A stretch of DNA of 64,000 nt, from assembly GCF_008929045.1 (NCBI RefSeq), contig NZ_VFAH01000003.1, positions 124,001 through 188,000 of the forward strand, given 5' to 3'. The notes under the pieces were generated by a model. It was not told the origin of the DNA. It saw only the letters and a list, made by a program, of their open reading frames with translations, and did not search any database. Source of the DNA: Noviherbaspirillum aerium (GTDB lineage Bacteria; Pseudomonadota; Gammaproteobacteria; Burkholderiales; Burkholderiaceae_D). The number at the start of each line of letters is the position of its first letter. Within the stretch, counting starts at the first letter, position 1. The position numbers and the translations under genes are program-made. Below, piece by piece: positions 21,686 through 30,766 of the stretch.

Positions 21686-23088
21686 GCGAATTCATCGATA
21701 CCTGCCGCACCCTCGTCGGTGCGGCCAATGTGCTGACCGAACCTGCCGACCTTGAACGCTACCTGACCGACTGGCGCAGGCGCTACACCGGCAAGGCGCT
21801 GGCAGTGGTGCGACCGGCAAATACCGAAGAAGTGGCGGCGGTGATCAGGCTCTGCAACGAGCATCGCGTGCCGGTCGTTCCGCAGGGCGGCAACACCGGC
21901 CTCGTGCTTGGCAGCGTGCCCGACCAGAGCGGCACGGCCATCGTCCTCTCGCTGTCGCGCCTGAACCGCATCCGCAACGTCGATACCATCAACAACACCA
22001 TGACGGTCGATGCGGGATGCATACTTGAACAGATCCAGAACGCGGCCGAGGAGGCCGGGCGCCTGTTTCCGCTGTCGCTCGCCGCCGAGGGCAGCTGCAC
22101 GATTGGCGGCAATCTTGCCACTAATGCCGGCGGCACTGCGGTGCTGCGCTACGGCAACGCGCGCGAGCTCTGCCTCGGACTGGAAGTGGTGACTGCGGCC
22201 GGCGAAATCTGGGATGGCTTGCGCGGCCTGCGCAAGGACAACACCGGTTACGACCTGCGCGACCTGTATGTCGGCGCCGAAGGCACGCTGGGCATCATCA
22301 CTGCCGCAGTCATGAAAATTTTCCCGCAGCCGAAAGGCCAGCTGACCGCCCTGGCGGCAATGGAGACGCCCGAACATGCACTGCGGCTGCTGTCGCTGGC
22401 GCAGGAGCGCTGCGGCGCCGCGCTGACAGGCTTCGAGCTCATGTCCAATCTCTGCCTGCAACTCGTGACCAAGCATTTCCCGCAGATGCGCCTGCCCTTC
22501 CCCCAGCCCTACGCGCAGTATGTGCTGCTGGAGCTGTCCGACAGCGAATCGGAAGACCATGCCAATACGCTGCTCGAAGGCTTGATCACGGAAGCCCTGG
22601 AACAGGAGATTGCACAGGATGCGGTAATCGCCTCTTCCATTGCCCAGTCGAAGGCGCTCTGGAATCTGCGCGAGCATATTCCCCTTGCGCAAGCGGAAGA
22701 AGGCAAGAACATCAAGCATGACGTGTCGGTGCCGATATCGCTGATCGGCGAGTTCATCCGCGTGACCGATGTGCAGCTGCAGGAACAGTTTCCCGGCTGC
22801 CGCATGGTGACGTTCGGTCATCTCGGCGACGGCAATCTGCACTACAACGTATCGCCGCCGGAAGAAGGCTCCCAGGATGCGTTCATCGAACACCAGGCCG
22901 CCATCAATCGCGTCGTGCATGACAGCGTTCATCGTTTCAATGGATCGATCTCCGCCGAACACGGCCTCGGCGCGCTCAAGCGCGAGGAAGTTCGTGCCTA
23001 CAAGTCCGATGTCGAACTGCGGCTGATGCGTACGCTCAAGCAGGCGCTCGACCCGCTCAACATCATGAATCCCGGCAAGGTCATCTGA
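21682..23088 (+). CDS. FAD-binding 2-hydroxyacid oxidase/dehydrogenase (GlcD/D2HGDH type)
   Basis: This 468-residue flavoenzyme has an N-terminal FAD_binding_4 domain: VPVVPQGGNTGLVLGSVPD around residue 65 and GGNLATNAGGTAVLRYGN around residue 140. Its C-terminal FAD-oxidase domain has FGHLGDGNLHYNVSPP and SAEHGLGALKRE, the histidines that bind metal and substrate. It probably oxidises a D-2-hydroxyacid such as 2-hydroxyglutarate or lactate and passes electrons to quinone or an ETF. It lacks the cysteine-rich partner domain. The ATG overlaps the DUF2069 stop. Confidence 0.9.
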
Positions 23089-23106
23089 GGAAATTTGAGG
23101 AAACGG

Positions 23107-23574
23107 ATGCGCTATCTTTTCTTTGCGCTGACCGCGGCGCTGCTGACTTTTTCCGGTGCATCGCATGCGGTCTATCGCTGCGACGTGGACGGCAAGACCA
23201 GCTACAGCGACCAGCCCTGCGCGAGCGGGCGCAAGCTTGACATCGCCGATGCGCCGCCGGATGCGGCAAGCAATGCACGCCGCATCGAGAAAGGCCTGGC
23301 CGCCAGCAAGAAAGAGCTGCGGCAACTGGAAGCGCAGCGTCGAAAGCATGAAGCGGAAGCCAGCAGGAAACGGCAGCGAGCAGAACGAAAACAAGCAGCA
23401 ATGGACCGGCGCTGCGATTCGCTGGAGCGACGCCAGCGCTGGGCCCGCGACGATGCTGCGGCCGCAACCGGAAAAGCGTCCGACAAGGCAAGGAAAAAGG
23501 CGCAGCGCGCTACCGAAGTGTACGAGGGAGAATGCGGAGCGGGAAAGCGCGTACGCCCGCTGCAGTCATCCTGA
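23107..23574 (+). CDS. DUF4124 domain-containing secreted protein
   Basis: This is a 155-residue protein from the ATG at 23107, with GAGGAAA just upstream; a TTG at 23095 is also in frame. A signal peptide covers residues 1-22 (LLTFSGASHA). The DUF4124 core follows: VYRCDVDGKTSYSDQPC with two cysteines. The rest is a highly charged Arg/Lys/Glu coiled coil (~55-135). It starts 18 bases after the FAD oxidase and may be the last gene of that operon. Function is unknown; location is periplasmic by signal peptide. Confidence 0.8.
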   Translation: MRYLFFALTAALLTFSGASHAVYRCDVDGKTSYSDQPCASGRKLDIADAPPDAASNARRIEKGLAASKKELRQLEAQRRKHEAEASRKRQRAERKQAAMDRRCDSLERRQRWARDDAAAATGKASDKARKKAQRATEVYEGECGAGKRVRPLQSS

Positions 23575-23613
23575 CAACGAGGCAAACGGAATCGTTGGAA
23601 TACTCGGAAAGTG

Positions 23614-23690
23614 TGGCCTGCCCAACAGGAGTCGAACCTGTGACCTACGGCTTAGAAGGCCGTTGCTCTATCCAGCTGAGCTATGGGCAG
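23614..23690 (-). tRNA. tRNA-Arg (anticodon UCU)
   Basis: The minus strand folds as a full 77-base tRNA. The acceptor stem CTGCCCA pairs with TGGGCAG, followed by discriminator G and an encoded CCA. The anticodon stem-loop is ACGGC-CTTCTAA-GCCGT, giving UCU, and the T-arm has GGTTCGACTCC. It reads AGA arginine codons. Confidence 0.97.
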
Positions 23691-24139
23691 TCTGTGGAAT
23701 TCCTCGAGTCTGCGTCGAAAGGCGCTTGCGCAGCAAGGCGCAATGACGGCAACGCGATGGATGTATGCTTTGAGCAATAATTGCCTCAGGCCTGCGGATA
23801 TTACCTCTATTGGCCATTGCTTTCAATGACCATCTGCATGCCGCAAGCATGCGGGTGCGATTGCAGTTGGAATGCCTCGAAGTACATGGCCAGCATGGGC
23901 TTATCCAGAAGTCGTATTGGCCATCCGCCCGCATCGCTGCGGGCACGGGAAAGCTGATTGCATCATTCTCGTGACACCTTCAGCAATATTCCATCAGTGC
24001 TACTGTTTCAAACTGGCTTGCTGATGGAATTCGCAGAAAATTTCCAACCGAGTCGAATATGCCGGTTTCGAGCCGTATAGAAAAACGGCCTCCGGTTAGT
24101 TTTCACTAAATTCGGAAGCCGTATTCATACTGCATTTTC
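23691..24139. other. Intergenic region between two tRNA genes
   Basis: This 449-base gap contains the tRNA-Pro terminator at its right end and must contain the tRNA-Arg promoter at its left end. I see no supported gene, no repeat and no clear -35/-10 pair for tRNA-Arg. Confidence 0.6.
24084..24122 (-). terminator. Terminator behind tRNA-Pro
   Basis: ACGGC-CTCCG pairs with CGG-A-AGCCGT around an AT-rich loop. Read leftward from tRNA-Pro, the stem is followed by a run of T (complement of GAAAAACGG). It lies 18 bases past the tRNA 3' end. Confidence 0.75.
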
Positions 24140-24216
24140 TGGTCGGGGCGACACGATTCGAACGTGCGACCACCTGATCCCAAATCAGGTGCGCTACCAG
24201 GCTGCGCTACGCCCCG
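24140..24216 (-). tRNA. tRNA-Pro (anticodon UGG)
   Basis: The minus strand is a complete 77-base tRNA. The acceptor stem is CGGGGCG/CGCCCCG with discriminator A and encoded CCA. The anticodon arm is CCTGAT-TTGGGA-TCAGG, giving UGG, and the T-arm is GCACGTTCGAATCGTGT. It reads CCA and CCG proline codons. A promoter lies just upstream. Confidence 0.97.
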
Positions 24217-24226
24217 AGAGCCTTGC

Positions 24227-24255
24227 ATCATACCGATGTCAGGCCTTCCGGTCAA
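24227..24255 (-). promoter_or_regulatory. Sigma-70 promoter for tRNA-Pro
   Basis: On the minus strand TTGACC (24255-24250) and TATGAT (24232-24227) are exactly 17 bases apart. Both match five of six consensus bases. The start site would fall a few bases upstream of the tRNA 5' end at 24216. Confidence 0.8.
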
Positions 24256-24342
24256 TTTATAACTTGCGATTGGACACAAATCGCCGGCTCGTTTTGGATG
24301 ACCTCTGAAACGGTTCCACTCTGACCTGCCTGCCGGTCACGG

Positions 24343-24420
24343 TTGAACTGCCGCTGGCACTAGGTTGTGACTCCTTGCCATGCCCTCGCCATGTCACGCC
24401 CTGTTCCAGCGGCAATTCAA
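24343..24420. repeat. Inverted repeat downstream of glmM
   Basis: TTGAACTGCCGCTGG at 24343-24357 pairs with CCAGCGGCAATTCAA at 24406-24420 with a single G-T position. Inside, GTGAC at 24366-24370 pairs with GTCAC at 24393-24397. It lies 58 bases past the glmM stop. No T-tract follows, so its role is unclear. Confidence 0.55.
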
Positions 24421-24478
24421 CTCGGCGGCGACCAGGGCCAAGACAAACCCGCCCTCGCCGCCTGATGCCAGTCTTCAG

Positions 24479-25816
24479 TCAGGCAGCGATCTTGTCTGCA
24501 ATTCTCCGCGCCATCGTTTGGGCAAGGTCGGCGTTCCTTGCCTCCACCATCACGCGTACCAGCGGTTCGGTGCCGGAGGCGCGGATCAGCACGCGGCCGC
24601 TGTCGCCGAGCTCGGATTCGGCAATGCGTTTTTCTTCGCCAACGGCTGCATTCTTCTGCCAGTCGAATCCGGGAGTGACCTTTACATTGATCAGGCTTTG
24701 CGGGAACAACTGCAGGGGCGCGATCGCTTCCTGCAGGGTCTTGCCGCTGCGCTTGAGCGCCGACAGCACCTGGAGCGCCGAGACGATGCCGTCGCCCGTG
24801 GTGTGCTTGTCGAGGAACAGGAGGTGCCCCGACCCTTCTCCGCCGATCAGCCAGCCACGCTCCTGCAGCACTTCCAGCACATAGCGGTCGCCGACCTTGG
24901 CGCGCGCAAAGCCGACGCCCATTTCGCGCAGTGCCACTTCCAGCGCCATGTTGGTCATGAGCGTGCCCACCACGCCTTCCACCGGCGCCGTGGCCATGCG
25001 GTCCATCACCATCACGTAAAGCAGTTCATCGCCGTTGTAGGGGCGCCCGCTGGAGTCGACCATCAGCAACCGGTCTGCATCGCCATCAAGCGCGATGCCG
25101 AGGTCGGCGCGGTGCGACTTCACGGCGGCCGACAGTGCGCCGGGAGCGGTGGCGCCGAAACCGTCATTGATGTTGGTGCCATTCGGCTGATTGCCGATGG
25201 CGATCACTTCCGCGCCCAGTTCGTGGAATACGTCCGGTGCGATATGGTAGGCGGCGCCGTGAGCACAGTCGACGACGATGCGCAGTCCACGCAGATCGAG
25301 TTCGTTGGGGAAGGTGCTCTTGCAGAATTCGATATAGCGGCCCTGGGCATCGAACAGGCGCTTGGCCTTGCCCATCTTTTCGGAAGACACGCATTCCATC
25401 GGGCCTTCGAGCGCGGCTTCGATCGCCTCCTCGACGGAGTCCGGCAGCTTGTTGCCCGACTCGGAAAAGAACTTGATGCCGTTGTCGTCGTAGGGGTTGT
25501 GCGAAGCGGAGATGACGACACCCGCCGACAGTCGCAGCGCACGTGTCAGATAAGCGATGGCTGGCGTAGGCATGGGCCCTGCCAGCATCACATCGACACC
25601 CGCCGCCGCAAAACCGGCTTCAAGCGCCGCCTCAAGCATGTATCCGGAGATGCGGGTGTCCTTGCCGATGAGTACGACAGGCTTGCCGTTGCTGGTCGCT
25701 TCCTGGGCGAGCACCTTGCCGGCCGCATAGCCGAGGCGCATCACGAAGTCCGGTGTGATGGGCAGAACGCCGACGCGTCCCCGCACGCCATCGGTGCCAA
25801 AATATTTGCGTGTCAT
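24479..25816 (-). CDS. glmM: Phosphoglucosamine mutase
   Basis: GlmM interconverts glucosamine-6-phosphate and glucosamine-1-phosphate for peptidoglycan and LPS precursors. The 445-residue length is typical. The N-terminus [16 protein letters not shown] is diagnostic. The catalytic phosphoserine loop is [17 protein letters not shown], the metal loop is [13 protein letters not shown], and the phosphate-binding loop near the C-terminus is [21 protein letters not shown] precedes the ATG, which overlaps the folP stop as ATGA. The folP-glmM pair is a classical arrangement. Confidence 0.97.
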   Translation of the reverse strand: MTRKYFGTDGVRGRVGVLPITPDFVMRLGYAAGKVLAQEATSNGKPVVLIGKDTRISGYMLEAALEAGFAAAGVDVMLAGPMPTPAIAYLTRALRLSAGVVISASHNPYDDNGIKFFSESGNKLPDSVEEAIEAALEGPMECVSSEKMGKAKRLFDAQGRYIEFCKSTFPNELDLRGLRIVVDCAHGAAYHIAPDVFHELGAEVIAIGNQPNGTNINDGFGATAPGALSAAVKSHRADLGIALDGDADRLLMVDSSGRPYNGDELLYVMVMDRMATAPVEGVVGTLMTNMALEVALREMGVGFARAKVGDRYVLEVLQERGWLIGGEGSGHLLFLDKHTTGDGIVSALQVLSALKRSGKTLQEAIAPLQLFPQSLINVKVTPGFDWQKNAAVGEEKRIAESELGDSGRVLIRASGTEPLVRVMVEARNADLAQTMARRIADKIAA

Positions 25817-26679
25817 TTGCTGTCCTTCTTCATTGTTTCAACTGCCTGCCAGACCTTGATCGCATCGACCGTTGCCGCCACGTCGTGAACCCGCACGATG
25901 CGGGCACCATGCGCGATTGCACTCAGCGCTGCAGCAAGGCTGCCGCCAAGGCGCTGCTCAATCGGCTTGCCGGTAATTGCGCCTATCATGGACTTTCTCG
26001 AGAGGCCTGCCAAGACTGGAGCATCGAGTTCCCGCGCCATCCTGCCAAGGTCCTTGAGCAGCGTCAGATTGTGTTGCAGCGTTTTGCCGAATCCGAAACC
26101 GGGGTCGATACAGATCCTTTCCAGTTCCACTCCCTCACTGCGCAGCGCTCCAATCCGCTCACCGAGAAATTCAATCACTTCCCTGGTGACATCCGTATAT
26201 TGCGGCCCTGCCTGCATGGTTTGCGGATCGCGCTGCATGTGCATGATACACAACGCGCACTCGCTTTCATTGACCACACGCAACGCCCCCTCCGCTCTGA
26301 ATCCGTTGATGTCGTTGATCATGTCGGCGCCGGCGGCGATGGCTTCTCGCATGACTTCCGTCTTGTAAGTGTCTATCGAAAGCGGCTTGCCGCAATCCCG
26401 GAGCGCATAGATGAGAGGCATGACGCGCCGCAGTTCTTCATCCAGCGGCAAGGGCTCGGCTCCGGGCCGGCTTGACTCGCCGCCGATATCAATGATGTCC
26501 ACGCCATCCGCAATCATCTGTTCTGCGCGGGACAAGGCGAGATCCAGAGAGTGAAACTGCCCGCCATCCGAAAAGGAATCGGGCGTGACATTGAGTATGC
26601 CCATGACCAGGGGTGTGCCATGCTCCTCGCCTATCGGCAGGCGATAGCGGCCACACTGCAAAAACTGTTTATTCATCAT
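25813..26679 (-). CDS. folP: Dihydropteroate synthase
   Basis: FolP joins p-aminobenzoate and hydroxymethyl-dihydropterin diphosphate in folate synthesis and is the sulfonamide target. The 288-residue protein has [15 protein letters not shown] (loop 1), [14 protein letters not shown] (loop 2), [12 protein letters not shown] and [11 protein letters not shown], all family signatures. Two ATGs are adjacent at the start (26679 and 26676). It overlaps glmM by four bases, so the pair is translationally coupled. The ftsH terminator separates it from ftsH upstream. Confidence 0.96.
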   Translation of the reverse strand: MMNKQFLQCGRYRLPIGEEHGTPLVMGILNVTPDSFSDGGQFHSLDLALSRAEQMIADGVDIIDIGGESSRPGAEPLPLDEELRRVMPLIYALRDCGKPLSIDTYKTEVMREAIAAGADMINDINGFRAEGALRVVNESECALCIMHMQRDPQTMQAGPQYTDVTREVIEFLGERIGALRSEGVELERICIDPGFGFGKTLQHNLTLLKDLGRMARELDAPVLAGLSRKSMIGAITGKPIEQRLGGSLAAALSAIAHGARIVRVHDVAATVDAIKVWQAVETMKKDSK

Positions 26680-26697
26680 CGTGCGCCGGAAATGAAA

Positions 26698-26723
26698 AAG
26701 GGTGAGGATTTCTCCCCACCCTT
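26698..26723 (-). terminator. Rho-independent terminator behind ftsH
   Basis: Read leftward, AAGGGTGGGGA pairs with TCCTCACCCTT (one G-T pair) around a GAAA tetraloop and is followed by TTTTTCATTT. It lies 26 bases after the ftsH stop and just before folP. Confidence 0.88.
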
Positions 26724-26748
26724 ATACCATCGAATCAAATTTCCTCGA

Positions 26749-28635
26749 TCAGGCCGGTGCAGTGGCGTTGGGCGAAACACCGCCCGAGGCACTATCCGAC
26801 GGAGACCGCTTGACCGGTACGCCGGCCTTCGGCGGACGCGGCTCAAGGCCTTCCATGATGTCGTTGATCTGATCGGCATCCAGCGTTTCCCAATCAAGCA
26901 GGGCCTTCGCCATGATTTCGACCTTTTCCTTGTTTTCCTCGAGCAGGCGGCGCGACAGCGCGTACTGCGCGTCGAGGATGGAACGGATTTCGGTATCGAC
27001 CTTTTGCTGGGTAGCCTCGGAAACGGTTTTTGCGCTCATGCGTCCGAAATAGGCATCCTGCTCGCTGTCTTCATAAACCATGGTGCCGAGTGTCTCGGAC
27101 ATGCCGTAACGCGTGACCATGGCGCGGGCAAGCTTGGTTGCACGCTCGAAGTCATTCGATGCGCCGGTCGACATCTGGTGCATGAAGATTTCTTCGGCGA
27201 TGCGGCCGCCGAACAGGATCGCGATCTCTTCCAGCATCTTGTCCTTGTACATGTTCACGCGATCATGCTCGGGAAGCTGCCATGTCAGGCCAAGCGCATA
27301 TCCGCGCGGCATGATGGTGACCTTGTGAACGGGATCGGCCTTGGGCAGCAGCTTGGCAACCACTGCATGACCGGACTCATGGAAGGCCGTATTGCGGCGC
27401 TCTTCCTCGCGCATGACCGCAGACTTGCGCTCCGGACCCATCACGATCTTGTCCTTCGCATCCTCGAAGTCCTGCATTTCCACGAGACGCTTGTTGCGGC
27501 GTGCGGCAAACAAGGCAGCTTCGTTCACGAGATTGGAGAGATCTGCACCCGAGAAACCGGGCGTACCGCGCGCCAGGATGTCAGCCTTGACGTCAGGCGC
27601 GATCGGCACCTTGCGCATGTGAACATAGAGAATCTGCTCGCGGCCGCGGATGTCGGGAAGACCGACCATCACCTGGCGGTCGAAACGACCGGGGCGCAGC
27701 AGCGCCTTGTCCAGCACGTCCGCACGGTTGGTTGCGGCAATCACGATGACACCGGAATTGGCTTCGAAACCGTCCATCTCGACCAGCAGCTGATTGAGGG
27801 TCTGTTCGCGCTCATCATTGCCGCCGCCCATGCCGGCACCGCGGTGGCGGCCAACGGCATCGATCTCGTCGATGAAGATGATGCAGGGGGAATGCTTCTT
27901 TGCATTTTCGAACATGTCCCGAACGCGCGAGGCGCCGACACCGACGAACATTTCAACAAAGTCGGAACCGGAGATGGTGAAGAACGGGACCTTGGCTTCG
28001 CCCGCAATTGCACGTGCCAGCAGTGTCTTACCAGTACCCGGGGGACCGACCATCAGCACGCCGCGCGGAATGCGTCCGCCGAGCTTCTGGAACTTGGTGG
28101 GATCGCGAAGGAAGTCGACCAGCTCCTGCACCTCTTCCTTGGCCTCGTCGCAGCCTGCGACGTCGGCAAAAGTGACGGTATTGCTGGCTTCATCGAGCAT
28201 GCGCGCCTTCGAGCGGCCGAAGGAAAACGCACCGCCTTTTCCGCCGCCCTGCATTTGCCGCATGAAGAACACCCAGACGCCGATGAGCAGGAGCATCGGG
28301 AACCAGGAAATGAATACCTGGGACAGGAAGGACTGCTCTTCCGGCTGCTTGACGTCGAACTTGACGCCGTTGTTCACCAGATCACCGATCAGGCCACGGT
28401 CAAGATAGGTAACTGCCGTCTTGATGCGCTTGCCATCGTTCGTCGTGGCGACGATGGTGCGATCTTCAATCGTCGCCTCACGGATCTGTTTCGCCTTCAC
28501 CTCATCCAGGAAATCGGAATAAGGAATGGACGTCGCGCCTCCTGCGAGAGTACGACCGTCGAACTGCTTGAAGACGGTAAACAGCACCAGGGCGATCACC
28601 ACCCATATGGCGGCTTTCGAAAACATGTTGTTCAC
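26749..28635 (-). CDS. ftsH: ATP-dependent zinc metalloprotease FtsH
   Basis: FtsH is the essential membrane AAA+ protease that degrades LpxC, sigma-32 and misfolded membrane proteins. The 628-residue protein begins at a GTG (28635) with AAGGAG six bases upstream, giving [11 protein letters not shown]. Membrane helices lie at ~5-24 and ~104-122. The Walker A motif is [11 protein letters not shown] (~195), Walker B is IIFIDEID, and the second-region-of-homology segment [19 protein letters not shown] follows. The zinc site is [11 protein letters not shown]. It follows rlmE in the usual rlmE-ftsH order. Confidence 0.98.
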   Translation of the reverse strand: MNNMFSKAAIWVVIALVLFTVFKQFDGRTLAGGATSIPYSDFLDEVKAKQIREATIEDRTIVATTNDGKRIKTAVTYLDRGLIGDLVNNGVKFDVKQPEEQSFLSQVFISWFPMLLLIGVWVFFMRQMQGGGKGGAFSFGRSKARMLDEASNTVTFADVAGCDEAKEEVQELVDFLRDPTKFQKLGGRIPRGVLMVGPPGTGKTLLARAIAGEAKVPFFTISGSDFVEMFVGVGASRVRDMFENAKKHSPCIIFIDEIDAVGRHRGAGMGGGNDEREQTLNQLLVEMDGFEANSGVIVIAATNRADVLDKALLRPGRFDRQVMVGLPDIRGREQILYVHMRKVPIAPDVKADILARGTPGFSGADLSNLVNEAALFAARRNKRLVEMQDFEDAKDKIVMGPERKSAVMREEERRNTAFHESGHAVVAKLLPKADPVHKVTIMPRGYALGLTWQLPEHDRVNMYKDKMLEEIAILFGGRIAEEIFMHQMSTGASNDFERATKLARAMVTRYGMSETLGTMVYEDSEQDAYFGRMSAKTVSEATQQKVDTEIRSILDAQYALSRRLLEENKEKVEIMAKALLDWETLDADQINDIMEGLEPRPPKAGVPVKRSPSDSASGGVSPNATAPA

Positions 28636-28770
28636 TAGAACTCCTTAGACGCAGCTGCGCCTATATTTACATTACTTGTAAAATTGATTCTACTCGCAAT
28701 AATCAGTGCTTGCTAGGCTGCATGTGCGATTGGGGAGATTGAAATCAAGGGTTGACAAGAAATCAACTTG

Positions 28771-29418
28771 TCATTGGGAAGGGTTTTTCAGAACTTTTCC
28801 AAGCAAAAAGATTTCGGAGGATTTGTCCCTGCTGGCTTTGGGCTTCTTCTGGGTAACGGTTTTGAATTCCTGGCGGAATTTTTCAACAAGCTGCGAGTAC
28901 CCAGTCCCGTTGAAGCATTTGACGAGAAGCGCACCGGAAGGTTTCATGTGTGCACGAGCAAATTCGATTGCCAGATCGATCAGATCCTCGACACGGGCAG
29001 CGTCGCTGATGGCTACCCCCGAGAGGTTGGGCGCCATGTCGGACAGGACCAGATCCACCTTGCGTCCGGCGACCACCGCTTCCAGCTGTTCCAGCACGGC
29101 CTGCTCGCGGAAATCGCCCTGGATGAAATTGACATTGGCGATGGGTTCCATGGGCAGCATGTCCAGACCGATGATGGTGCCGTGAATTCCGCCCCCCGCC
29201 TGCCCCGCCAGCTTGTTGCGCACGTATTGCGACCAGCTGCCCGGCGTGCAGCCCAGATCGACAATGATCTGCCCGGGCCGGATCAGTTTTTCCTCCTCGT
29301 CGATTTCCTTGAGCTTGTAGGCGGCGCGCGCACGGTAGCCTTCCTTCTGCGCCAGCTTGACGTAAGGGTCGTTGATATGGTCGTGCAACCAGTTTTTGTT
29401 GAATTTGTTCTTGGCCAT
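28771..29418 (-). CDS. rlmE: 23S rRNA (uridine-2552 2'-O) methyltransferase
   Basis: RlmE (FtsJ/RrmJ) methylates U2552 in the A-loop of 23S rRNA during late 50S assembly, using SAM. The 215-residue length is typical. [20 protein letters not shown] is the beta-proteobacterial N-terminus. [15 protein letters not shown] is the SAM-binding motif I. The catalytic K-D-K-E set is spread through [22 protein letters not shown] and [10 protein letters not shown]. It is divergent from yhbY with only 35 bases between the starts. Confidence 0.97.
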   Translation of the reverse strand: MAKNKFNKNWLHDHINDPYVKLAQKEGYRARAAYKLKEIDEEEKLIRPGQIIVDLGCTPGSWSQYVRNKLAGQAGGGIHGTIIGLDMLPMEPIANVNFIQGDFREQAVLEQLEAVVAGRKVDLVLSDMAPNLSGVAISDAARVEDLIDLAIEFARAHMKPSGALLVKCFNGTGYSQLVEKFRQEFKTVTQKKPKASRDKSSEIFLLGKVLKNPSQ

Positions 29419-29453
29419 TCGCGTAGAATACCGCTTTTAAGGAATCATTAAAT

Positions 29454-29927
29454 ATGCTGAAACTTACCCCTGCGGAACGAAGCGCGCTTCGTTCCGAAGC
29501 CCATGCTCTCAATCCGGTCGTCATTATCGGCGAATCGGGACTGACGCCTTCGGTTCTCAAGGAAATCGACTCCAGCCTGGATGCGCATGGGTTGATCAAG
29601 GTACGCGTGTTCGGCGACGACCGTGAAGCACGCATCGGGATGTACGAAACGATCTGCGAAAAACTGGATGCGGCGCCGATCCAGCATATCGGCAAGCTGC
29701 TCGTGCTTTACCGCCCCAAGAAGGAAGCTGCCAAGGAACGCGGCGACAAGCGCGGCAAGGGCCTGCGTGAAGTGACGATCGTCAAGCCGAGCCCGAGCGG
29801 AACAAAGCGCCCAACAGTGACCAAGGTTGTCCTGAAGGGCAATGAACGCGTGACCGCGGGCGGCAACGTCAAGCGAGCCAAGCCGCGCCAAACCAGTTCG
29901 AAGAAGCTCGCGCTCGGCCGCCGCTGA
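29454..29927 (+). CDS. yhbY: YhbY-type CRM-domain RNA-binding protein
   Basis: This is a 157-residue protein with the CRM fold at residues 1-97: LTPAERSALRSEAHALNPVV, VIIGESGLTPSVLKEI and the GLI-K-VRV strand. E. coli YhbY associates with pre-50S ribosomal particles. Here a ~60-residue basic tail rich in Lys, Arg and Thr follows, an extension over the 97-residue E. coli protein. AAGGA lies before the ATG. The divergent position with rlmE, another 50S factor, is conserved in proteobacteria. Confidence 0.93.
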   Translation: MLKLTPAERSALRSEAHALNPVVIIGESGLTPSVLKEIDSSLDAHGLIKVRVFGDDREARIGMYETICEKLDAAPIQHIGKLLVLYRPKKEAAKERGDKRGKGLREVTIVKPSPSGTKRPTVTKVVLKGNERVTAGGNVKRAKPRQTSSKKLALGRR

Positions 29928-30189
29928 CTTCTTCCTGCAGCACCCTCTCGTTTGGATCGCCGAATGCGGGTTTCCACGGCGGCGCAGAGCGGGAGGCGGC
30001 TTCCCGGACGTTCATGACAAAAAACATTCGAGTGATGCCTTCCCCGCCGTGCCAGGCCGCCTGCCGGCAGGCGCACCGCAGGCGACTTCAGAATCAGTTC
30101 CCGACCCGGCCTTCAGCCACCACCGCCTTCAATCGCGCCAATGGCAGGATGACTGGCTGATTGCAGGCAAGCCGCATGCAATCGCCACT

Positions 30190-30666
30190 TCAAACGTAAC
30201 GCACTTCCAGCACTTCATATTCGCGAATGCCAGATGGCGCATTCACTTCGACGACATCGCCGGCATACTTGCCGATCAGCGCACGCGCGATCGGCGAGGT
30301 GATCGACACTTTGAGTTCCTTCAGGTCGGCCTCGTCCTCTCCGACAATCTGGTAAGTCACTTTCTGGCCGGACTCGAGATCCTCGAGATCCACGGTGGAC
30401 GCGAAAACGATGCGTCCTTCCGCGTCCAGAGTCTTCGGATCAATGATCTGGGCTGCGCTCAGCTTGCCCTCGAGCTCGGCGATGCGTCCTTCGATAAAGC
30501 TCTGACGTTCTTTCGCGGCATCGTATTCGGCGTTTTCCGACAAATCCCCCTGTGCCCGGGCTTCGGAAATGGCATTGATGACGGCAGGACGGTCTTTGGT
30601 TTTCAGGCGGTGCAACTCTTCCTTCAGAAGCTCTGCGCCGTGCTTGGTAATAGGAACTGTGCTCAT
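30190..30666 (-). CDS. greA: Transcription elongation factor GreA
   Basis: GreA rescues backtracked RNA polymerase by stimulating cleavage of the nascent RNA. The protein is 158 residues, as expected. The N-terminal coiled coil contains GAELLKEELHRLKTKDRP and the tip acidic residues in SENAEYDAAKE. The C-terminal FKBP-like domain contains VGEDEADLKELKVSITSPI. It follows carB in the same direction, as in E. coli relatives, with a long inverted repeat between them. Confidence 0.97.
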   Translation of the reverse strand: MSTVPITKHGAELLKEELHRLKTKDRPAVINAISEARAQGDLSENAEYDAAKERQSFIEGRIAELEGKLSAAQIIDPKTLDAEGRIVFASTVDLEDLESGQKVTYQIVGEDEADLKELKVSITSPIARALIGKYAGDVVEVNAPSGIREYEVLEVRYV

Positions 30667-30690
30667 GGTTTTCTTTTCAGGAAATGAAAA

Positions 30691-30746
30691 CCACAGAGGT
30701 CACAAATAGTACCGGGTGAACCCGGCACCGTCTGTGACCTCTGTGG
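30691..30746. repeat. Perfect 14-base inverted repeat with inner hairpin between carB and greA
   Basis: CCACAGAGGTCACA at 30691-30704 is exactly complementary to TGTGACCTCTGTGG at 30733-30746. A second perfect hairpin, CCGGG-TGAA-CCCGG, sits inside at 30712-30725. It lies 20 bases past the carB stop and 24 bases before the greA start, read leftward. It could terminate or protect the carB mRNA or separate greA expression. There is no T-tract. Confidence 0.75.
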
Positions 30747-30766
30747 CTAAGTTGAAACTTGTGGGC

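Noticed and set aside
28753-28773. TGACAAG...CTTGTCA inverted repeat at the end of rlmE
   Set aside because: Only seven base pairs, no T-tract, and it overlaps the rlmE stop; it could be chance.
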